A stretch of DNA of 64,000 nucleotides from Microbulbifer donghaiensis (GTDB taxonomy: Bacteria > Pseudomonadota > Gammaproteobacteria > Pseudomonadales > Cellvibrionaceae): positions 248,001 through 312,000 of the forward strand of contig NZ_FQVA01000001.1 of NCBI RefSeq assembly GCF_900129095.1, read 5' to 3'. A program made the translations under genes and the position numbers. The notes beneath the pieces were generated by a model. It searched no databases, had not been told where the DNA came from, and saw nothing but the letters and a program-made list of their open reading frames with translations. Below are positions 8,601-17,336 of the stretch, in pieces (positions within the stretch are counted from its first letter, which is position 1; every line of letters begins with the position of its first letter).

Positions 8601-11312
8601 CGCGATCGGTTGCAGCAACTCATTATCGATATCCGCGGGCGCACAATGCGCAAACTCAACGGCTCGGTGGTGATAGTGCCGGGTATGGAGCTGCCGGCCG
8701 CGGAGCGGGTGCGATTGCTGGGCGCCGCCAGGACGTTGCTGGATTCGGCCGCCGGGTCCGTAGCCGCGCAGCTGGAAGCCGCCGGCGCGAAATTGCAGGC
8801 GCAGCTGCAGCCGCTGCCGCCGTTTGTGCCTGTACACTCTGCCGACTACGCGCCGGAGCCAACGCCGGTGCTCGAGCGTCCCGACGACCTGCAGTTCGAC
8901 AATGGTATCGGTGGCTTCAGCGCCGACGGGCGCGAGTATGTCCTGCACCTGAAGGCGGGCCAGCGCCCGCCGGCACCCTGGGTCAATGTGATCGCCAATC
9001 CGGACTTCGGCTGTCTGGTATCGGAGAGCGGCTCCTGCTGTACCTGGAGTGGCAACAGCGGCGAGCACCGGCTGACTGCCTGGAACAATGACCCGGTTCG
9101 CGACCCCAGCGGCGAGGCCCTGTACCTGCGCGACGAGGAGACCGCCGAAGTCTGGTCCCCAACGCCGGCACCGCGGGCCGCCAAGGGCGATTACCAGGTT
9201 TATCACGGCGCCGGCTACAGTGAATACCGCCACAACAGTCACGGCCTGAAACAGGCCTGGCGAGTATTCGTCGACCGCACGGCACCGGTAAAAATAGGGC
9301 GCCTGACCCTGACAAACTGCTGGCAGCGGCCGCGGCGTCTGACGGTTACCTACTATCTGGAATGGGTGCAGGGCCTGACGCGCGCCAACAGCTGGCCGCA
9401 CCTGGTCAGTGAATTTGTCGCCGACAGCCACGCGCTGCTGGCCCGCAACGCCTTCGTGCCCGATCCCCAGCCCGGCGTCGGATTCCTGACCGCGAGCCTG
9501 CCGCCCCACGGACTGACGACCGACCGGCACGAATTCGTCGGCACCGGCGGAGACCTGGCGGCACCCGAGGCCATGTTTCGTATCGGCCTGTCGGGGCGGG
9601 TGCAGTGCGGCGGCGACCCCTGCGCGGCTTACCAGGTGCATGTGGATCTCGCCCCCGGCGACACCCAACAGGTTTATTTCGTGCTCGGCGAAGGTGCGGA
9701 CCGCGCGGAGGCGCTGTCACTGGCGGCGGAGTTCCGCCAGCCGGAAAGGGCAGAGCGGGCGCGCACCGAGTTCGAACAGTTCTGGGAGGACTTCCTCGGC
9801 AGCGTGCAGATCCAGGTGCCCGATCGCGCCACCGAGCTGTTGGTCAATCGCTGGTTGCCGTACCAGACCCTGGCCTGTCGCCTGTGGGGCCGCAGCGGCT
9901 TTTACCAGTCGAGCGGAGCCTTCGGTTTTCGCGACCAATTGCAGGATGTGCAGGCGTTGCTGTGGACCCACCCCGAGTGGACACGTGGCCATATCCTGCG
10001 CGCCGCGTCACGACAGTTTCAGGAGGGCGATGTCCTGCACTGGTGGCATGAAAAACCGTTGCGCGGCGTGCGCACACGCTGCTCCGACGACCTGCTGTGG
10101 CTGCCGTTTGTCACCGCACAGTACATCCGCACCACCGGCAACTACGACATATTGCACCAGTCGGTCTCCTATCTGCAGGGGCCGCCGCTGGAAAAGGACG
10201 AGAACGAGCGCTACGCCGAGTATGCAACCAGCGATGAGTCGGGTTCGCTCTATGAACACTGCTGTCGCGCGATAGAGCGGGCCGGTGCCGTCGGCCCCCA
10301 CGGGCTGCCGGTCATCGGCAACGGCGACTGGAATGACGGCTTCAACCGTATCAGCACCACCGGCCGCGGCGAAAGTGTCTGGATGGGCTGGTTCCTGCTG
10401 CGGGTCTGCCGCGATATGGCGCCGCTGTGCGAATACATCGGCGATACCGCACTGGCCGAACACTACCGCCAGCTCGGCGATAACCTGTACCAGCAAGTGG
10501 AGGAGAGCGGCTGGGACGGCGCCTGGTATCGGCGCGCCTACTATGACGACGGCACGCCGGTGGGATCCGCGCAGAGTGACGAGTGCAGAATCGATCTGAT
10601 TGCGCAGACCTGGTCGGTGCTGGCGCCAGCCGAACCCGCCGCGCGCGCCGCTGAAGCAATGGAATCCGCCTATCGCTACCTGGTGCAGGAGGACGCCCGG
10701 CAGATATTGCTGCTGGCGCCCGCGTTCGATCGCACCAAGAAGGATCCCGGCTATATCAAGGGCTACCCGCCGGGTATTCGCGAAAACGGCGGCCAGTACA
10801 CGCACGCGGCCACCTGGGCGGTCTGGGCGGCGGCCGGTCTCGGCCACAGCGAGCGCGCCCACCACCTGTTCAGCCTGCTCAATCCGATTACCCATACGGC
10901 TAACGCCGACGGGGTGCAGCGCTATCGCACCGAGCCCTATGTTCTCGCCGGTGATGTCTACGGGGTAGCACCCCATGTGGGACGCGGCGGCTGGACCTGG
11001 TATTCCGGCGCCTCCGGCTGGCTATACCGCGGCGCGCTGGAGGCACTCTTGGGCGCGCGTATCTGCGATGGCAACAGTCTCGAGATCAGGCCCTGCCTGC
11101 CCGGTGATTGGAAACAGTTCCAGCTGTCTCTGCGCTTTGGCAGCAGCCGCTATGAGATCGAGGTGGAAAACTGCGGCGGCTGTCCGCGCAAGATTTGGGA
11201 ACTCACCATAGATGGCGTTCGCGCCACTGGCGAGCGTATCCCCCTCGCAGACGATGGCGGTGAGCACCGCGTCAGAGTCATTTTTGTGCCGCCGGAGAAT
11301 AACTCTGAATAA
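2646..11312 (+). CDS. ndvB: Cyclic beta-1,2-glucan synthase-like protein (NdvB/ChvB family)
   Basis: A 2888-residue inner-membrane protein with the full NdvB architecture. In order: a soluble N-terminal region; membrane segments near residues 346-400; a GT84 glycosyltransferase domain near 420-750, with the DAD motif in ITLDADTHMP and RWIRGDWQ near 711; more membrane segments near 760-930; a glycoamylase-like domain near 1330-1530 containing SYMSHHQGMILLA; and two GH94-type sandwich regions leading to the C-terminal GH94 phosphorylase domain with NGDWNDGFN near 2557. In rhizobia and Brucella such proteins polymerise glucose from UDP-glucose, set chain length and cyclise the chain into periplasmic glucans used in osmoadaptation and biofilm. 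The linkage made here cannot be read from sequence. Length fits the family. The gene follows the stress protein gene by two bases. Confidence 0.93.
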   Translation: MKSRRKLNWGSRAGRKFLSGLKSSRKAKLTPRAGGSSAAKRQRDKDRQLEVDIDALARRHKQRAGGARDYSLRSHLRRIENHFREIYRHLARRVEAGDRGSRGEEWLLDNRHIVQEALELVRESLPRHFLRQLPTIQDEGDRSDLRARALAKALVSDMAQPLDMDLVSELVDRYQGEVVMTTGELWALPAFLRLGLLDQLVQFADDTLAAEEEQTADDESNVSDVGIASVIISLRELRSHDWREFVESLSRVEATLRRDPAAAYAEMDFDSRNIYRDVIEELARSSDRDELEVARLAVERASSQSAGDRRRHVGYYLIEEGRQQLEAALVCKPTVRRRLYRAVSERAVAIYFSALALFSVPLIIALGIYLLASGLPFIQTLLVLIIVTVPLLGMALALVNGLITHTLPPRKLAKLDYELGLPDDRRTAVVMPVLLTDLEDLQRNLECLEVNFLNNDDPNLVFAILSDFADTPTKDEEGDAQLLVDADEQLRQLNQRYLENEGRSPFLLLHRRRCWNPKESCWMGWERKRGKLIEFNRLLRGEDTDFATCFGDRALLGDIRYVITLDADTHMPPGSARRLVGALAHPLNQALVDSGQRRVVAGFGFLQPRLETDPTSSADTIFTDVFSGDRTVDIYTHAVSDAYQDLFGEAIFTGKGIYDPRIFNETLVGSLPENAVLSHDLLEGAIGGTALMSDSVFYEQYPPNIFALLRRSHRWIRGDWQLLPWLRRKVRTASGDKVANPLPPIHRWKIVDNLRRSLEAPSLLTLFLLAWSGWLPGSAWLWTLGLLLVAATPVWVELLSLLWRTVAAPLYIHRHWRGSPTLLQQRFVHWGLSLALLPRYAFNALDAIVRTLYRLGISRHRLLEWTSAAHVNRLVGASAKAQETWRQLWVCPAFALIVTALLLWWGPANLLAAAPLLLAWLFAPQLIYRIDRPHRVTAPSISEADRRELRLVSRRTWHFFEQFMGPDDHWLPPDNYQEEPLAVLARRTSPTNIGLGLLSILSAYDFGYLDLSQLLARLGNSFDRMAGLERYRGHFLNWYETRELRPLQPRYVSSVDSGNLAASLLTVAQGLEELLLRPFDGRQLVLGIADTLGVVEETLQPDESADSMTAVQTVIGEIRELRERLEQRAADRHWWRTIDEIYEREVPALQERVIAVIESDDRNFSAEALSRLRQWLDELHHQAVGARRYQETFEPWQRLLESPPELYRQESAGQGDESPQAKFRALSNLLTGPVSMASLPAIRPDALKLIDALDSVLDGTTAEQKEEAAAWNQRLRAVLQTAADNTNIYCAELYGLVDRARRWVAEMDFAFLYDSERHLFHIGYNVTDAKLDPNYYDLLASESRLTGFLAIAKGDVPARHWRHLERPFRQLHRKVVLMSWSATLFEYLMPRLLMETPDRSLLWRACRNAIDAHRQFTGRLGLPWGISESGYYELDSHLHYQYHAFGVPGIGFRRDLGERIVVSPYSSMMALPFGADEVMENLRALRAHGGSGQYGLYEAIDFGRTAKPAPRRARVVRSYMSHHQGMILLALNNFFHDDIMLRRFHGDVRIGGLTALLHERIPSAPPAPRPWKRPGVMRSFHPEVALESWWASPQRPYAQYNLLSNGHLSVVQSADGGGGSYWHNIAVTRWQPDPTRHQWGQWCYVRDLDNSHLFSVGLAPCGGDGDNCSAHFSPQSIEFQRREAELFCRLQVALSSQHDIEVRRLIIKNESGRARRLLLANYAEVVLAPENEDLRHPAFAKLFVESQYLPEERTMLYRRRPRSSAEKPIYLAHGVLVPAGLKHQLAWETDRQRFLGRGGSPAYPQAVAAGLDGFTGTTGPVLDAVIASGQEVVVPAQAEIEVIYLTGVSKSRRELLSVLHSYRSQPKARWIFDLARMQSEQELRHLHIAAIDLPWMMDLLSAVLAPGGGLRASSQVLSQSAHIQPCLWSRGISGDNPILLVQIRNEQDIGFAESIIQAHTYWSGRGIGVDLVLIDEESAGYAQQTRDRLQQLIIDIRGRTMRKLNGSVVIVPGMELPAAERVRLLGAARTLLDSAAGSVAAQLEAAGAKLQAQLQPLPPFVPVHSADYAPEPTPVLERPDDLQFDNGIGGFSADGREYVLHLKAGQRPPAPWVNVIANPDFGCLVSESGSCCTWSGNSGEHRLTAWNNDPVRDPSGEALYLRDEETAEVWSPTPAPRAAKGDYQVYHGAGYSEYRHNSHGLKQAWRVFVDRTAPVKIGRLTLTNCWQRPRRLTVTYYLEWVQGLTRANSWPHLVSEFVADSHALLARNAFVPDPQPGVGFLTASLPPHGLTTDRHEFVGTGGDLAAPEAMFRIGLSGRVQCGGDPCAAYQVHVDLAPGDTQQVYFVLGEGADRAEALSLAAEFRQPERAERARTEFEQFWEDFLGSVQIQVPDRATELLVNRWLPYQTLACRLWGRSGFYQSSGAFGFRDQLQDVQALLWTHPEWTRGHILRAASRQFQEGDVLHWWHEKPLRGVRTRCSDDLLWLPFVTAQYIRTTGNYDILHQSVSYLQGPPLEKDENERYAEYATSDESGSLYEHCCRAIERAGAVGPHGLPVIGNGDWNDGFNRISTTGRGESVWMGWFLLRVCRDMAPLCEYIGDTALAEHYRQLGDNLYQQVEESGWDGAWYRRAYYDDGTPVGSAQSDECRIDLIAQTWSVLAPAEPAARAAEAMESAYRYLVQEDARQILLLAPAFDRTKKDPGYIKGYPPGIRENGGQYTHAATWAVWAAAGLGHSERAHHLFSLLNPITHTANADGVQRYRTEPYVLAGDVYGVAPHVGRGGWTWYSGASGWLYRGALEALLGARICDGNSLEIRPCLPGDWKQFQLSLRFGSSRYEIEVENCGGCPRKIWELTIDGVRATGERIPLADDGGEHRVRVIFVPPENNSE

Positions 11313-11375
11313 TGACTGCTCGCGGGCAATTTTGTCGCAGGCAGATCAGAAGTTACCGCTGACGGTCGTGGGGCC

Positions 11376-11930
11376 CTAAGCCCCGGTCAGATCGAGGCTG
11401 TAAATCACCTGAGTGGGGTCTTTCGGATCCGAGTGACATTCCCAACCCCACTTCCGCGCGATTTCATTCAGTATGTGATTATCCGCCGCCTCTATCGAAT
11501 AGAGGCGCTCAATGCCGCGGGCGCGCGCCGACTCTATCAGCCGACTGATCAATAGAATGCCGAGTCCGTGTTGTTGCCACTCATCGCCGACCACGACTGC
11601 GCACTCTGCCGCCTTGCCATCCGGATCCAGAGCATAGCGGGATGCGCCGATTTCCTTTTCTCCCGCATCTTTTGGGATCACTGCAATAAAGGCCTCACGT
11701 TGCTCGTGATCAATATCAGTCAGCTGCTCGAGCAGTTTCTGGGTTGGTTTGCCGATACCGCCGTGAAAACGAAAACGCCTGGCATCCGGGGAAAGGCTGG
11801 TGAGAAACTCCCGCTCCAGCTCAATGTCGCTTCTATCCATCGGGCGGATGGTTACCACCTGCCCATCTTGCAATTTTTCCGTGACGGCAGTGGATAGCAC
11901 TTTCTGGGGTTGTTCACTGGACATTGTCAT
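11376..11930 (-). CDS. GNAT family N-acetyltransferase
   Basis: A 184-residue protein with the GNAT fold. IRPMDRSDIELEREF forms the N-terminal strand and helix, and VVVGDEWQQHGLGILLISRLIESARARG holds the acetyl-CoA pyrophosphate loop (Q-x-x-G-x-G/L type). Its closest look-alikes are the stand-alone GNAT proteins related to the acetyltransferase domain of Pat/acyl-CoA synthetase fusions, so a protein-lysine acetyltransferase is possible, but the substrate is unknown. The minus-strand start is the ATG at 11930, with a GAGGCAGATGAC stretch upstream; ATG 11924 is an alternative. It is convergent with ndvB and divergent from the hydrogenase operon. Confidence 0.85.
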   Translation of the reverse strand: MTMSSEQPQKVLSTAVTEKLQDGQVVTIRPMDRSDIELEREFLTSLSPDARRFRFHGGIGKPTQKLLEQLTDIDHEQREAFIAVIPKDAGEKEIGASRYALDPDGKAAECAVVVGDEWQQHGLGILLISRLIESARARGIERLYSIEAADNHILNEIARKWGWECHSDPKDPTQVIYSLDLTGA

Positions 11931-12057
11931 CTGCCTCCTCTCAAGCCATTCCGCAGGTCTCTACAATCTGTCTCAATAATAGATCTCTGAAAATATTCCC
12001 GGGCCGCCAAATGAAATTATTTAAACGCTGCAGAGACCGGGACGGGCCCTTGGCAAG

Positions 12058-13179
12058 ATGCAAGACTTTGTTCTGTTAGCTGCGAATCTGGATCGACTGA
12101 TTCAGGCCTTACGCGCGGCGGGCTACCAGGTAATGGGCCCGACGCTGCGCGATGGGGCCATTGTCTACGACGAGATTCATGCTGTTGGGGATCTACCGCA
12201 AGGTTGGGGTGATGATCAAGAGAAAGGACGATATCGGCTAAAGCGACGCCAGGACGGCGCCTACTTCGGCTATGCGGCCGGGCCCCACTCGTGGAAGAAA
12301 TTCCTGCAGCTGCCGCGTCGACCGGTATGGCAGGCGCAGAAGACCGGGCACTCCATGCAGATAACTGCCGCGGTGGAAACCGTGCCGGCAATGGCGTTTC
12401 TCGGTGTGCGCAGCTGCGAATTGCACGCCATCGCCGCGCAGGATCGCGTTTTCGTTACCGACCAGTATCGCAACGACAGCTACAGCCAGCGCCGGGCAAA
12501 ACTCTTTACCGTGGCGGTGAACTGTACCTCCGCCGCTGCGACCTGTTTCTGTACCTCGATGCAGACCGGCCCCGGAGTCACACTGCCCTGTGATCTCGAG
12601 ATGACTGAGGTTATTGACGGCGCCGAGCATTTTTTCCTGCTGCGCGGCGGTTCCGCGGACGGCGAAGAGATACTGCGGCAATTGCCGCTGTCCCCGGCCA
12701 CCGAGCGACACCATAGGCTGGCACAGGATGCGGTGCGCCGGACCGCCGAGCAGATGGCGCAGGGGCCGCGGCACTTCGACAGTGCCGACCTGCAAGCGCT
12801 GCTGTATCGCAATTACGACAGCCCCAGTTGGGATCAGGTGGCCGATCGCTGCCTGTCCTGTGCCAATTGCACCATGGCGTGCCCCACCTGTTTCTGTTCG
12901 ACGGTGGAGGACACCACCGATCTCTCCGGCGACCACGCCGAGCGCTGGGAGCGCTGGGACTCCTGCTTTACCGGGGATTTCAGCTATATCAGTGGCGGCG
13001 CCGTGCGCGCGGACACCCGTTCCCGCTACCGCCAGTGGATGACCCACAAGCTGGCTACCTGGTACGACCAGTTCGGCTCCTCGGGTTGCGTCGGTTGCGG
13101 GCGCTGTATTGCCTGGTGCCCGGTAGGTATCGATATCACCGAGGAAGTCCAGCGAATCCGGGAGGCCGAATCAGGGTGA
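12058..13179 (+). CDS. hydB: Group 3b [NiFe]-hydrogenase beta subunit (HydB-type, two [4Fe-4S] ferredoxin)
   Basis: A 373-residue cytoplasmic iron-sulfur protein of the sulfhydrogenase beta / anaerobic sulfite reductase A type. Two C-terminal cysteine motifs, [16 protein letters not shown] and [12 protein letters not shown], are ferredoxin-like and should hold two [4Fe-4S] clusters. Upstream, VRSCELHAI and the [15 protein letters not shown]-like segment are typical of this subunit. It relays electrons between the hydrogenase heterodimer and the flavoprotein gamma subunit. It is the first gene of the operon and overlaps the next by four bases. No strong ribosome site precedes the ATG, so the start rests on family fit. 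No clear FNR box was seen in 11931-12057. Confidence 0.9.
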   Translation: MQDFVLLAANLDRLIQALRAAGYQVMGPTLRDGAIVYDEIHAVGDLPQGWGDDQEKGRYRLKRRQDGAYFGYAAGPHSWKKFLQLPRRPVWQAQKTGHSMQITAAVETVPAMAFLGVRSCELHAIAAQDRVFVTDQYRNDSYSQRRAKLFTVAVNCTSAAATCFCTSMQTGPGVTLPCDLEMTEVIDGAEHFFLLRGGSADGEEILRQLPLSPATERHHRLAQDAVRRTAEQMAQGPRHFDSADLQALLYRNYDSPSWDQVADRCLSCANCTMACPTCFCSTVEDTTDLSGDHAERWERWDSCFTGDFSYISGGAVRADTRSRYRQWMTHKLATWYDQFGSSGCVGCGRCIAWCPVGIDITEEVQRIREAESG

Positions 13180-13661
13180 GGGGTATCCAGCAGTTGTTGC
13201 AGCAGCACGCGCTTTTTCAGGATCTGCCCGAGGCAGATCTGACACTCATCGGCGGTTGTGGCGAAAACTGTGTCTATAACGCTGGCGAATACATTGCGCG
13301 GGAAAACGCCCCGGCGGATTTCTTCTACGTTATTCGAGAGGGGCGCGTGGCGGTGGAAACCTATATGCCCAACCACGGCGCCCTCTGCCTGCAGACATTG
13401 CACGACGGCGATATTTTCGGTTGGTCCTGGCTGTTTCCTCCCTATCGCTGGACCTTCGATGCCCGCGCCCTGGAAAAAGTCCGCGCCGTGCGCCTGGACG
13501 GCAAGTGCTTGCGGCAGAAATGTGAGGAGGATCCACGGCTCGGGTTTGAACTGATGAAACGCTTCGCGCGGATAGTGACCGAGCGACTGCAGGCCACGCG
13601 TCTGCAACTGCTGGACGTCTACAGCAGCGAGCGTCCGCGGACGGCTGAAACCCGGCAATGA
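13176..13661 (+). CDS. Stand-alone cyclic-nucleotide-binding domain protein within the hydrogenase operon
   Basis: This 161-residue protein starts at a GTG overlapping the hydB stop; GGAGG lies just upstream. It matches a single Crp/Fnr-type cNMP-binding beta-barrel: [14 protein letters not shown] is the typical mid-barrel signature and [21 protein letters not shown] sits in the position of the phosphate-binding cassette. The usual RAL/RTA-type arginine is not clearly conserved, so ligand binding is uncertain. It ends with a helix ([21 protein letters not shown]) like the Crp dimer helix, and no helix-turn-helix follows. It is therefore not a normal Crp regulator and may be an allosteric or assembly partner of the hydrogenase. 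Its place between the beta and gamma genes supports a structural or sensory role. Confidence 0.85.
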   Translation: MRGIQQLLQQHALFQDLPEADLTLIGGCGENCVYNAGEYIARENAPADFFYVIREGRVAVETYMPNHGALCLQTLHDGDIFGWSWLFPPYRWTFDARALEKVRAVRLDGKCLRQKCEEDPRLGFELMKRFARIVTERLQATRLQLLDVYSSERPRTAETRQ

Positions 13662-14464
13662 CCCCGGCGATCTACCGTATCGACAGCAGGGTGGAGGAAT
13701 TTCCGGGAACCTGCACCGTGAGGATTTCGCCGGAGTCCGCAGGGGGCGCGCGCCGCTGTTCTGCCGGCCAGTTCAATATGTTGTACGCCTTCGGCGCCGG
13801 CGAAGTGCCGATCTCCATGAGCGGGCTGCAAGGGGATGGCAGCTACGTCCACACGATCCGCATTCAGGGCCTGGTGACGCGTGCGCTGCACCGCCTGAAC
13901 GAGGGTGATTCACTCGGTGTGCGCGGCCCTTTCGGTTGCGGCTGGCCTATGGACAAGGTGGCCGGCCGCCAGCTGCTGGTTGTCGCCGGCGGCCTGGGTA
14001 TGGCGCCTTTGCGGCCGATCGTCCAGGCGCTGATGGCGGGCAGTGCCCGGCCAGCTTCGGTACAGCTCTTCTACGGCGCGCGGCGGCCGCAGGAAATGCT
14101 CTACGCAGCGGAAGTAGAGCAGTGGAGTCGAGCGCTGAAAGTTGTCACTACCGTCGATCACGCGGATACCGGGTGGCCGGGACAGATCGGCGTCATTACC
14201 AAGCCGCTGGGTGCGGCGTCGGTGGATATAGAAAATGCCCTGGTATTTCTCTGCGGCCCGGAAGTGATGATGCGTTTTTGCATTCAGGTACTGCTGGCTA
14301 AAGGGGTTGCAACAGAAGCCATCTATCTTTCGATGGAACGCAATATGAAGTGCGCCATTGGGCACTGTGGCCACTGCCAGTGGGGACCGAACTTTGTCTG
14401 TAAAGACGGTCCGGTCTTTTGCTATCGGGACATTCGCCCATGGTTTGATATTCGCGCGCTTTAA
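13658..14464 (+). CDS. hydG: Group 3b hydrogenase gamma subunit (FAD/NAD(P)-binding, [2Fe-2S])
   Basis: A 268-residue flavoprotein of the ferredoxin-NADP reductase / dihydroorotate dehydrogenase B type. The N-terminal half is an FAD barrel, [17 protein letters not shown] is the start of the NAD(P) domain, and [11 protein letters not shown] lies near its end. The C-terminal segment [19 protein letters not shown] with a later cysteine (VFCYRD) supplies a [2Fe-2S] site. In group 3b enzymes this subunit exchanges electrons with NAD(P)H. It starts at an ATG overlapping the stop of the cyclic-nucleotide-domain gene (ATGA). Note that the name hydG is also used for an unrelated [FeFe]-hydrogenase maturase; here it means the sulfhydrogenase gamma subunit. 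Confidence 0.9.
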   Translation: MTPAIYRIDSRVEEFPGTCTVRISPESAGGARRCSAGQFNMLYAFGAGEVPISMSGLQGDGSYVHTIRIQGLVTRALHRLNEGDSLGVRGPFGCGWPMDKVAGRQLLVVAGGLGMAPLRPIVQALMAGSARPASVQLFYGARRPQEMLYAAEVEQWSRALKVVTTVDHADTGWPGQIGVITKPLGAASVDIENALVFLCGPEVMMRFCIQVLLAKGVATEAIYLSMERNMKCAIGHCGHCQWGPNFVCKDGPVFCYRDIRPWFDIRAL

Positions 14465-14493
14465 GATAAAGAAAACATTCACGGAATAATGCA

Positions 14494-15294
14494 TTGAGTA
14501 AGACTCAGGGAAGGCCCAAGCTGGCGGTATGGAAATTTGCCTCCTGTGATGGCTGCCAGCTCAGTCTGCTGGACTGCGAGGATGAATTACTGCAGCTGGC
14601 GGATGCCGTTGATATCGCCTATTTCATGGAAGCCAGCAGCGAGCAGGTGCGAGGTCCCTACGACTTGTCACTGGTCGAGGGGTCGATCACCACCGAGGCG
14701 GACGAGCGGCGCATACGGGAGGTCCGCGAGCAGTCCAAAGCGCTGGTCACAATCGGTGCCTGCGCCACGGCCGGCGGTATCCAGGCGCTGCGCAATTTTG
14801 CCGATGTGCAGGAATTTACCGCGGCTGTCTACGCTCATCCCGAATATATCGCCACGCTGAAAACCTCGACGCCGATCAGCACCCATGTGCCGGTGGATTT
14901 CGAACTGCAAGGCTGCCCGATCAACAAGAAACAGCTGCTGGAAGTGATCAGCGCCTTCCTGCACCGGCGCCCGCCGCAGGTGCCACCGCACTCGGTCTGT
15001 GTCGAGTGCAAGCTGCGGGGAAATGTCTGCGTGTGGGTCGCCCACGGCACGCCCTGCATGGGGCCGGTGACGCATGCGGGGTGCGGCGCTATCTGCCCCG
15101 CCTATAGCCGCGGCTGCTACGGCTGCTACGGTCCCAAGGAGAATCCGAATACCTCGTCCCTCTGTCATTGGTGGCAACAGGAGCTGGACGCCGACCGCGC
15201 CACCGTTGTCGAGAACCTGCGCAACTTCAACGCCGCCGCGCCGGCGTTCGAGCGCGAGAGTCGCCGTCAGGAGCAACGCCATGGCGAAGAGTAA
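14494..15294 (+). CDS. hydD: [NiFe]-hydrogenase small subunit (group 3b, delta)
   Basis: A 266-residue electron-transfer small subunit. [13 protein letters not shown] carries the two proximal-cluster cysteines; GACATAGG, the ELQGCPINK segment and the cysteine-rich [11 protein letters not shown]...[19 protein letters not shown] region supply the remaining ligands. No twin-arginine signal is present, which fits a cytoplasmic group 3 enzyme. The best start is a TTG at 14494, giving [15 protein letters not shown]; no in-frame ATG lies nearby and the ribosome site is weak. The 3' end overlaps the large-subunit gene by 14 bases. Confidence 0.92.
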   Translation: MSKTQGRPKLAVWKFASCDGCQLSLLDCEDELLQLADAVDIAYFMEASSEQVRGPYDLSLVEGSITTEADERRIREVREQSKALVTIGACATAGGIQALRNFADVQEFTAAVYAHPEYIATLKTSTPISTHVPVDFELQGCPINKKQLLEVISAFLHRRPPQVPPHSVCVECKLRGNVCVWVAHGTPCMGPVTHAGCGAICPAYSRGCYGCYGPKENPNTSSLCHWWQQELDADRATVVENLRNFNAAAPAFERESRRQEQRHGEE

Positions 15295-16603
15295 AACCAT
15301 CAAGGTCGACTACCTGGCGCGGGTCGAGGGTGAGGGGGCGCTGTATATCCGTTACGACGACGGTGGTGTGCAGGATGTGAAACTGAAAATTTTCGAGCCG
15401 CCGCGCTTCTTTGAAGCCTTTATGCGTGGGCGCGACTATCTCGAGGCACCGGATATCACCGCGCGTATCTGCGGTATCTGCCCGGTGGCCTATCAGATGA
15501 GCGCCGTGCATGCGATGGAAAATGCGCTGGCCCTGCAGCCGCCGCCGGAACTGCGCGCACTGCGCCGGCTTATCTATTGCGGCGAGTGGATCGAGAGCCA
15601 TGTACTGCATATCTACATGTTGCACGCGCCGGATTTTCTCGGCTATCCGAGTGCCGTGGCGATGGCCAAGGATCACCCCAAAATCGTTCAGGACGGGCTG
15701 CAGATCAAAAAAGCCGGTAACGCGCTGGTGCGGCTGCTCGGGGGCAGGGAAGTGCACCCGATCAATGTCCGCGTTGGAGGCTTTTACCGGGTGCCGGCGC
15801 CGCCGGAGCTGGAGGCGTTGCGCGAACAACTGGCCGAGGCGCGGACATTGGCGGAGGAAACGGTGCGCTGGACGGCCTCATTGCCTTTTCCCAAGTTTGA
15901 GCGGGCGGCCGCCGACCAGTACGAATTTGTCGCGCTGTCGCACCCGCGCGAGTACCCGATGAACGAGGGTCGAATTGTCTCGACCCGTGGCCTCGACATA
16001 GATCCCGGTGAATTCGAACAACACTTTCGCGAAGAGCATGTCAGTTACAGCCATGCGCTGCACAGTGTCCTCGCAGCGCGCGGTGCCTACATGGTTGGGC
16101 CCATGGCCCGCTACAACCTGAACAGCGATCGCCTGTCGGCGCGGGTGCTGCAACTTGCCGACGACATCGGCTTCCCGCCGTTCTGCGCAAATCCGTTTCA
16201 GAGCATTGTGGTGCGCAGTCTCGAGGTTTTGCACGCGTTTGACGAGGCATTGCGCATTATCGACGGCTACCGTCAACCTGAATCGCCTTATACGAGCTGT
16301 GAGGTGCGTGCGTCCACCGGCTGTGCTGCCACCGAGGCACCGCGGGGACTGCTCTACCACCGCTACGGTATCGATGACGCCGGCAAGATCACCGCCGCCA
16401 GGATAGTGCCGCCCACCTCACAGAACCAGAAAACCATCGAAAGCGACCTGCGCCTGATGCTGCCGCAGTTTATGCACCTGCCGGAAGATGAGCTGCGCAA
16501 CCGCTGTGAACAGGCGATCCGCAATTACGATCCCTGTATTTCCTGCTCGACGCATTTTCTGCGCATGCATCTGGAGCAGGGTGCCGGAGAGTTGTGCCGA
16601 TGA
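15281..16603 (+). CDS. hydA: [NiFe]-hydrogenase large subunit (group 3b, alpha)
   Basis: A 440-residue catalytic subunit. The N-terminal L1 motif RICGICPV and the C-terminal L2 motif DPCISCSTH each give two cysteines that hold the Ni-Fe(CN)2CO site. After the L2 histidine, a 15-residue tail ([15 protein letters not shown]) is expected to be removed by the protease encoded next. The L1/L2 spelling, the small-subunit partner and the operon make-up match group 3b bidirectional NAD(P)-linked enzymes. The ATG at 15281 was chosen because [19 protein letters not shown] aligns with the family N-terminus and a CAGGAG site precedes it. hydA here means the sulfhydrogenase alpha subunit, not the [FeFe] enzyme. 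Confidence 0.94.
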   Translation: MAKSKTIKVDYLARVEGEGALYIRYDDGGVQDVKLKIFEPPRFFEAFMRGRDYLEAPDITARICGICPVAYQMSAVHAMENALALQPPPELRALRRLIYCGEWIESHVLHIYMLHAPDFLGYPSAVAMAKDHPKIVQDGLQIKKAGNALVRLLGGREVHPINVRVGGFYRVPAPPELEALREQLAEARTLAEETVRWTASLPFPKFERAAADQYEFVALSHPREYPMNEGRIVSTRGLDIDPGEFEQHFREEHVSYSHALHSVLAARGAYMVGPMARYNLNSDRLSARVLQLADDIGFPPFCANPFQSIVVRSLEVLHAFDEALRIIDGYRQPESPYTSCEVRASTGCAATEAPRGLLYHRYGIDDAGKITAARIVPPTSQNQKTIESDLRLMLPQFMHLPEDELRNRCEQAIRNYDPCISCSTHFLRMHLEQGAGELCR

Positions 16604-17082
16604 ACTGGGCAATCATCAGCCTCGGCAACCGTTTTCGCGGTGACGACGGTATCGGTCCGCTGGTGTTGGATAAATTGCGTGAACGCTTCGGCCGGGCACT
16701 GGACTGTATTGAGAATGGCGGTGACATGACGCAACTACTGGAGGACTGGCGCGAGCGCCACGTCTGCGTGGTGGATGCAGTTGTACTCCCGGGGCGGGCT
16801 GCCGGCGACATCATCCGTCTCGACGGTCTGGCGGACCCGCCGCTGGAAACTGTACGCACGACCTCAAGCCACGGACTGGACCTGGCCGAGGCAATCGAGC
16901 TCGGCCGGGCCCTGGGCGCCTTGCCACTGCGAATGGATATTTATGCAATCTGCGGCGAAAACTTTGCCACCGGCGCAGCGCTCACCGCGGACGTCGCGGC
17001 GGCAGCTGGCCGCGTGGCGAGGTCAATCGCCGAAACTCTCGTTCAACAGACAGGAGGTCCGTTTTGCACGAGCAATCCCTGA
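16600..17082 (+). CDS. Hydrogenase maturation protease
   Basis: A 160-residue endopeptidase of the HycI/HyaD family that trims the large-subunit C-terminus after nickel insertion. [15 protein letters not shown] carries the GN and DD-G-G signature, VVDAVVLPG contains the second metal-binding aspartate, and [14 protein letters not shown] holds the conserved histidine. The ATG at 16600 overlaps the large-subunit stop (ATGA) and has GGAG at good spacing; an in-frame GTG six bases upstream is possible. The gene sits directly after its substrate and overlaps hypA by 19 bases. Confidence 0.9.
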   Translation: MNWAIISLGNRFRGDDGIGPLVLDKLRERFGRALDCIENGGDMTQLLEDWRERHVCVVDAVVLPGRAAGDIIRLDGLADPPLETVRTTSSHGLDLAEAIELGRALGALPLRMDIYAICGENFATGAALTADVAAAAGRVARSIAETLVQQTGGPFCTSNP

Positions 17083-17336
17083 TCAACGATCTGGTGGAGA
17101 AAATCCACCGCATTGCCAGCGGCGAAGACGGCAGGCTGGTGGCGGCCAATCTCCGTCTCGGCGCGCTGGCTCATATTTCCGCCGAACACCTGCGCGAACA
17201 CTTCGAGCGCGCAACGGTCGGTACCAGCCTGGAAGGCCTGCAGCTGCAGATCGAGGCGCTGCCGGATATCCACCATGCCGAGGCACAGCAGATAGTTCTC
17301 GACAGCCTCGAATTCGAATACGGCCATGACCACTGA
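17064..17336 (+). CDS. hypA: HypA-like nickel chaperone lacking the zinc-binding loop
   Basis: A 90-residue protein that starts at TTG 17064 behind a strong CAGGAGG. The N-terminus [14 protein letters not shown] keeps the Met-His-Glu nickel site of HypA, and the fold segments VAANLRLGALAHISAEHLREHFE and LQLQIEALPD follow the family. The usual four-cysteine zinc domain (two CxxC pairs) is gone: the chain passes from IEALPDIHHAEAQQ straight to the last strand, LDSLEFEYGHDH, and has no cysteine at all. Typical HypA has about 113-118 residues. Since HypB is also absent here, nickel delivery may work differently. Reading frame and ribosome site look sound, so this is not obvious decay. Confidence 0.85.
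   Translation: MHEQSLINDLVEKIHRIASGEDGRLVAANLRLGALAHISAEHLREHFERATVGTSLEGLQLQIEALPDIHHAEAQQIVLDSLEFEYGHDH

Noticed and set aside
8127-9668. 513-codon minus-strand frame inside ndvB
   Set aside because: Shadow of the second GH94 region; no ribosome site or known motif.
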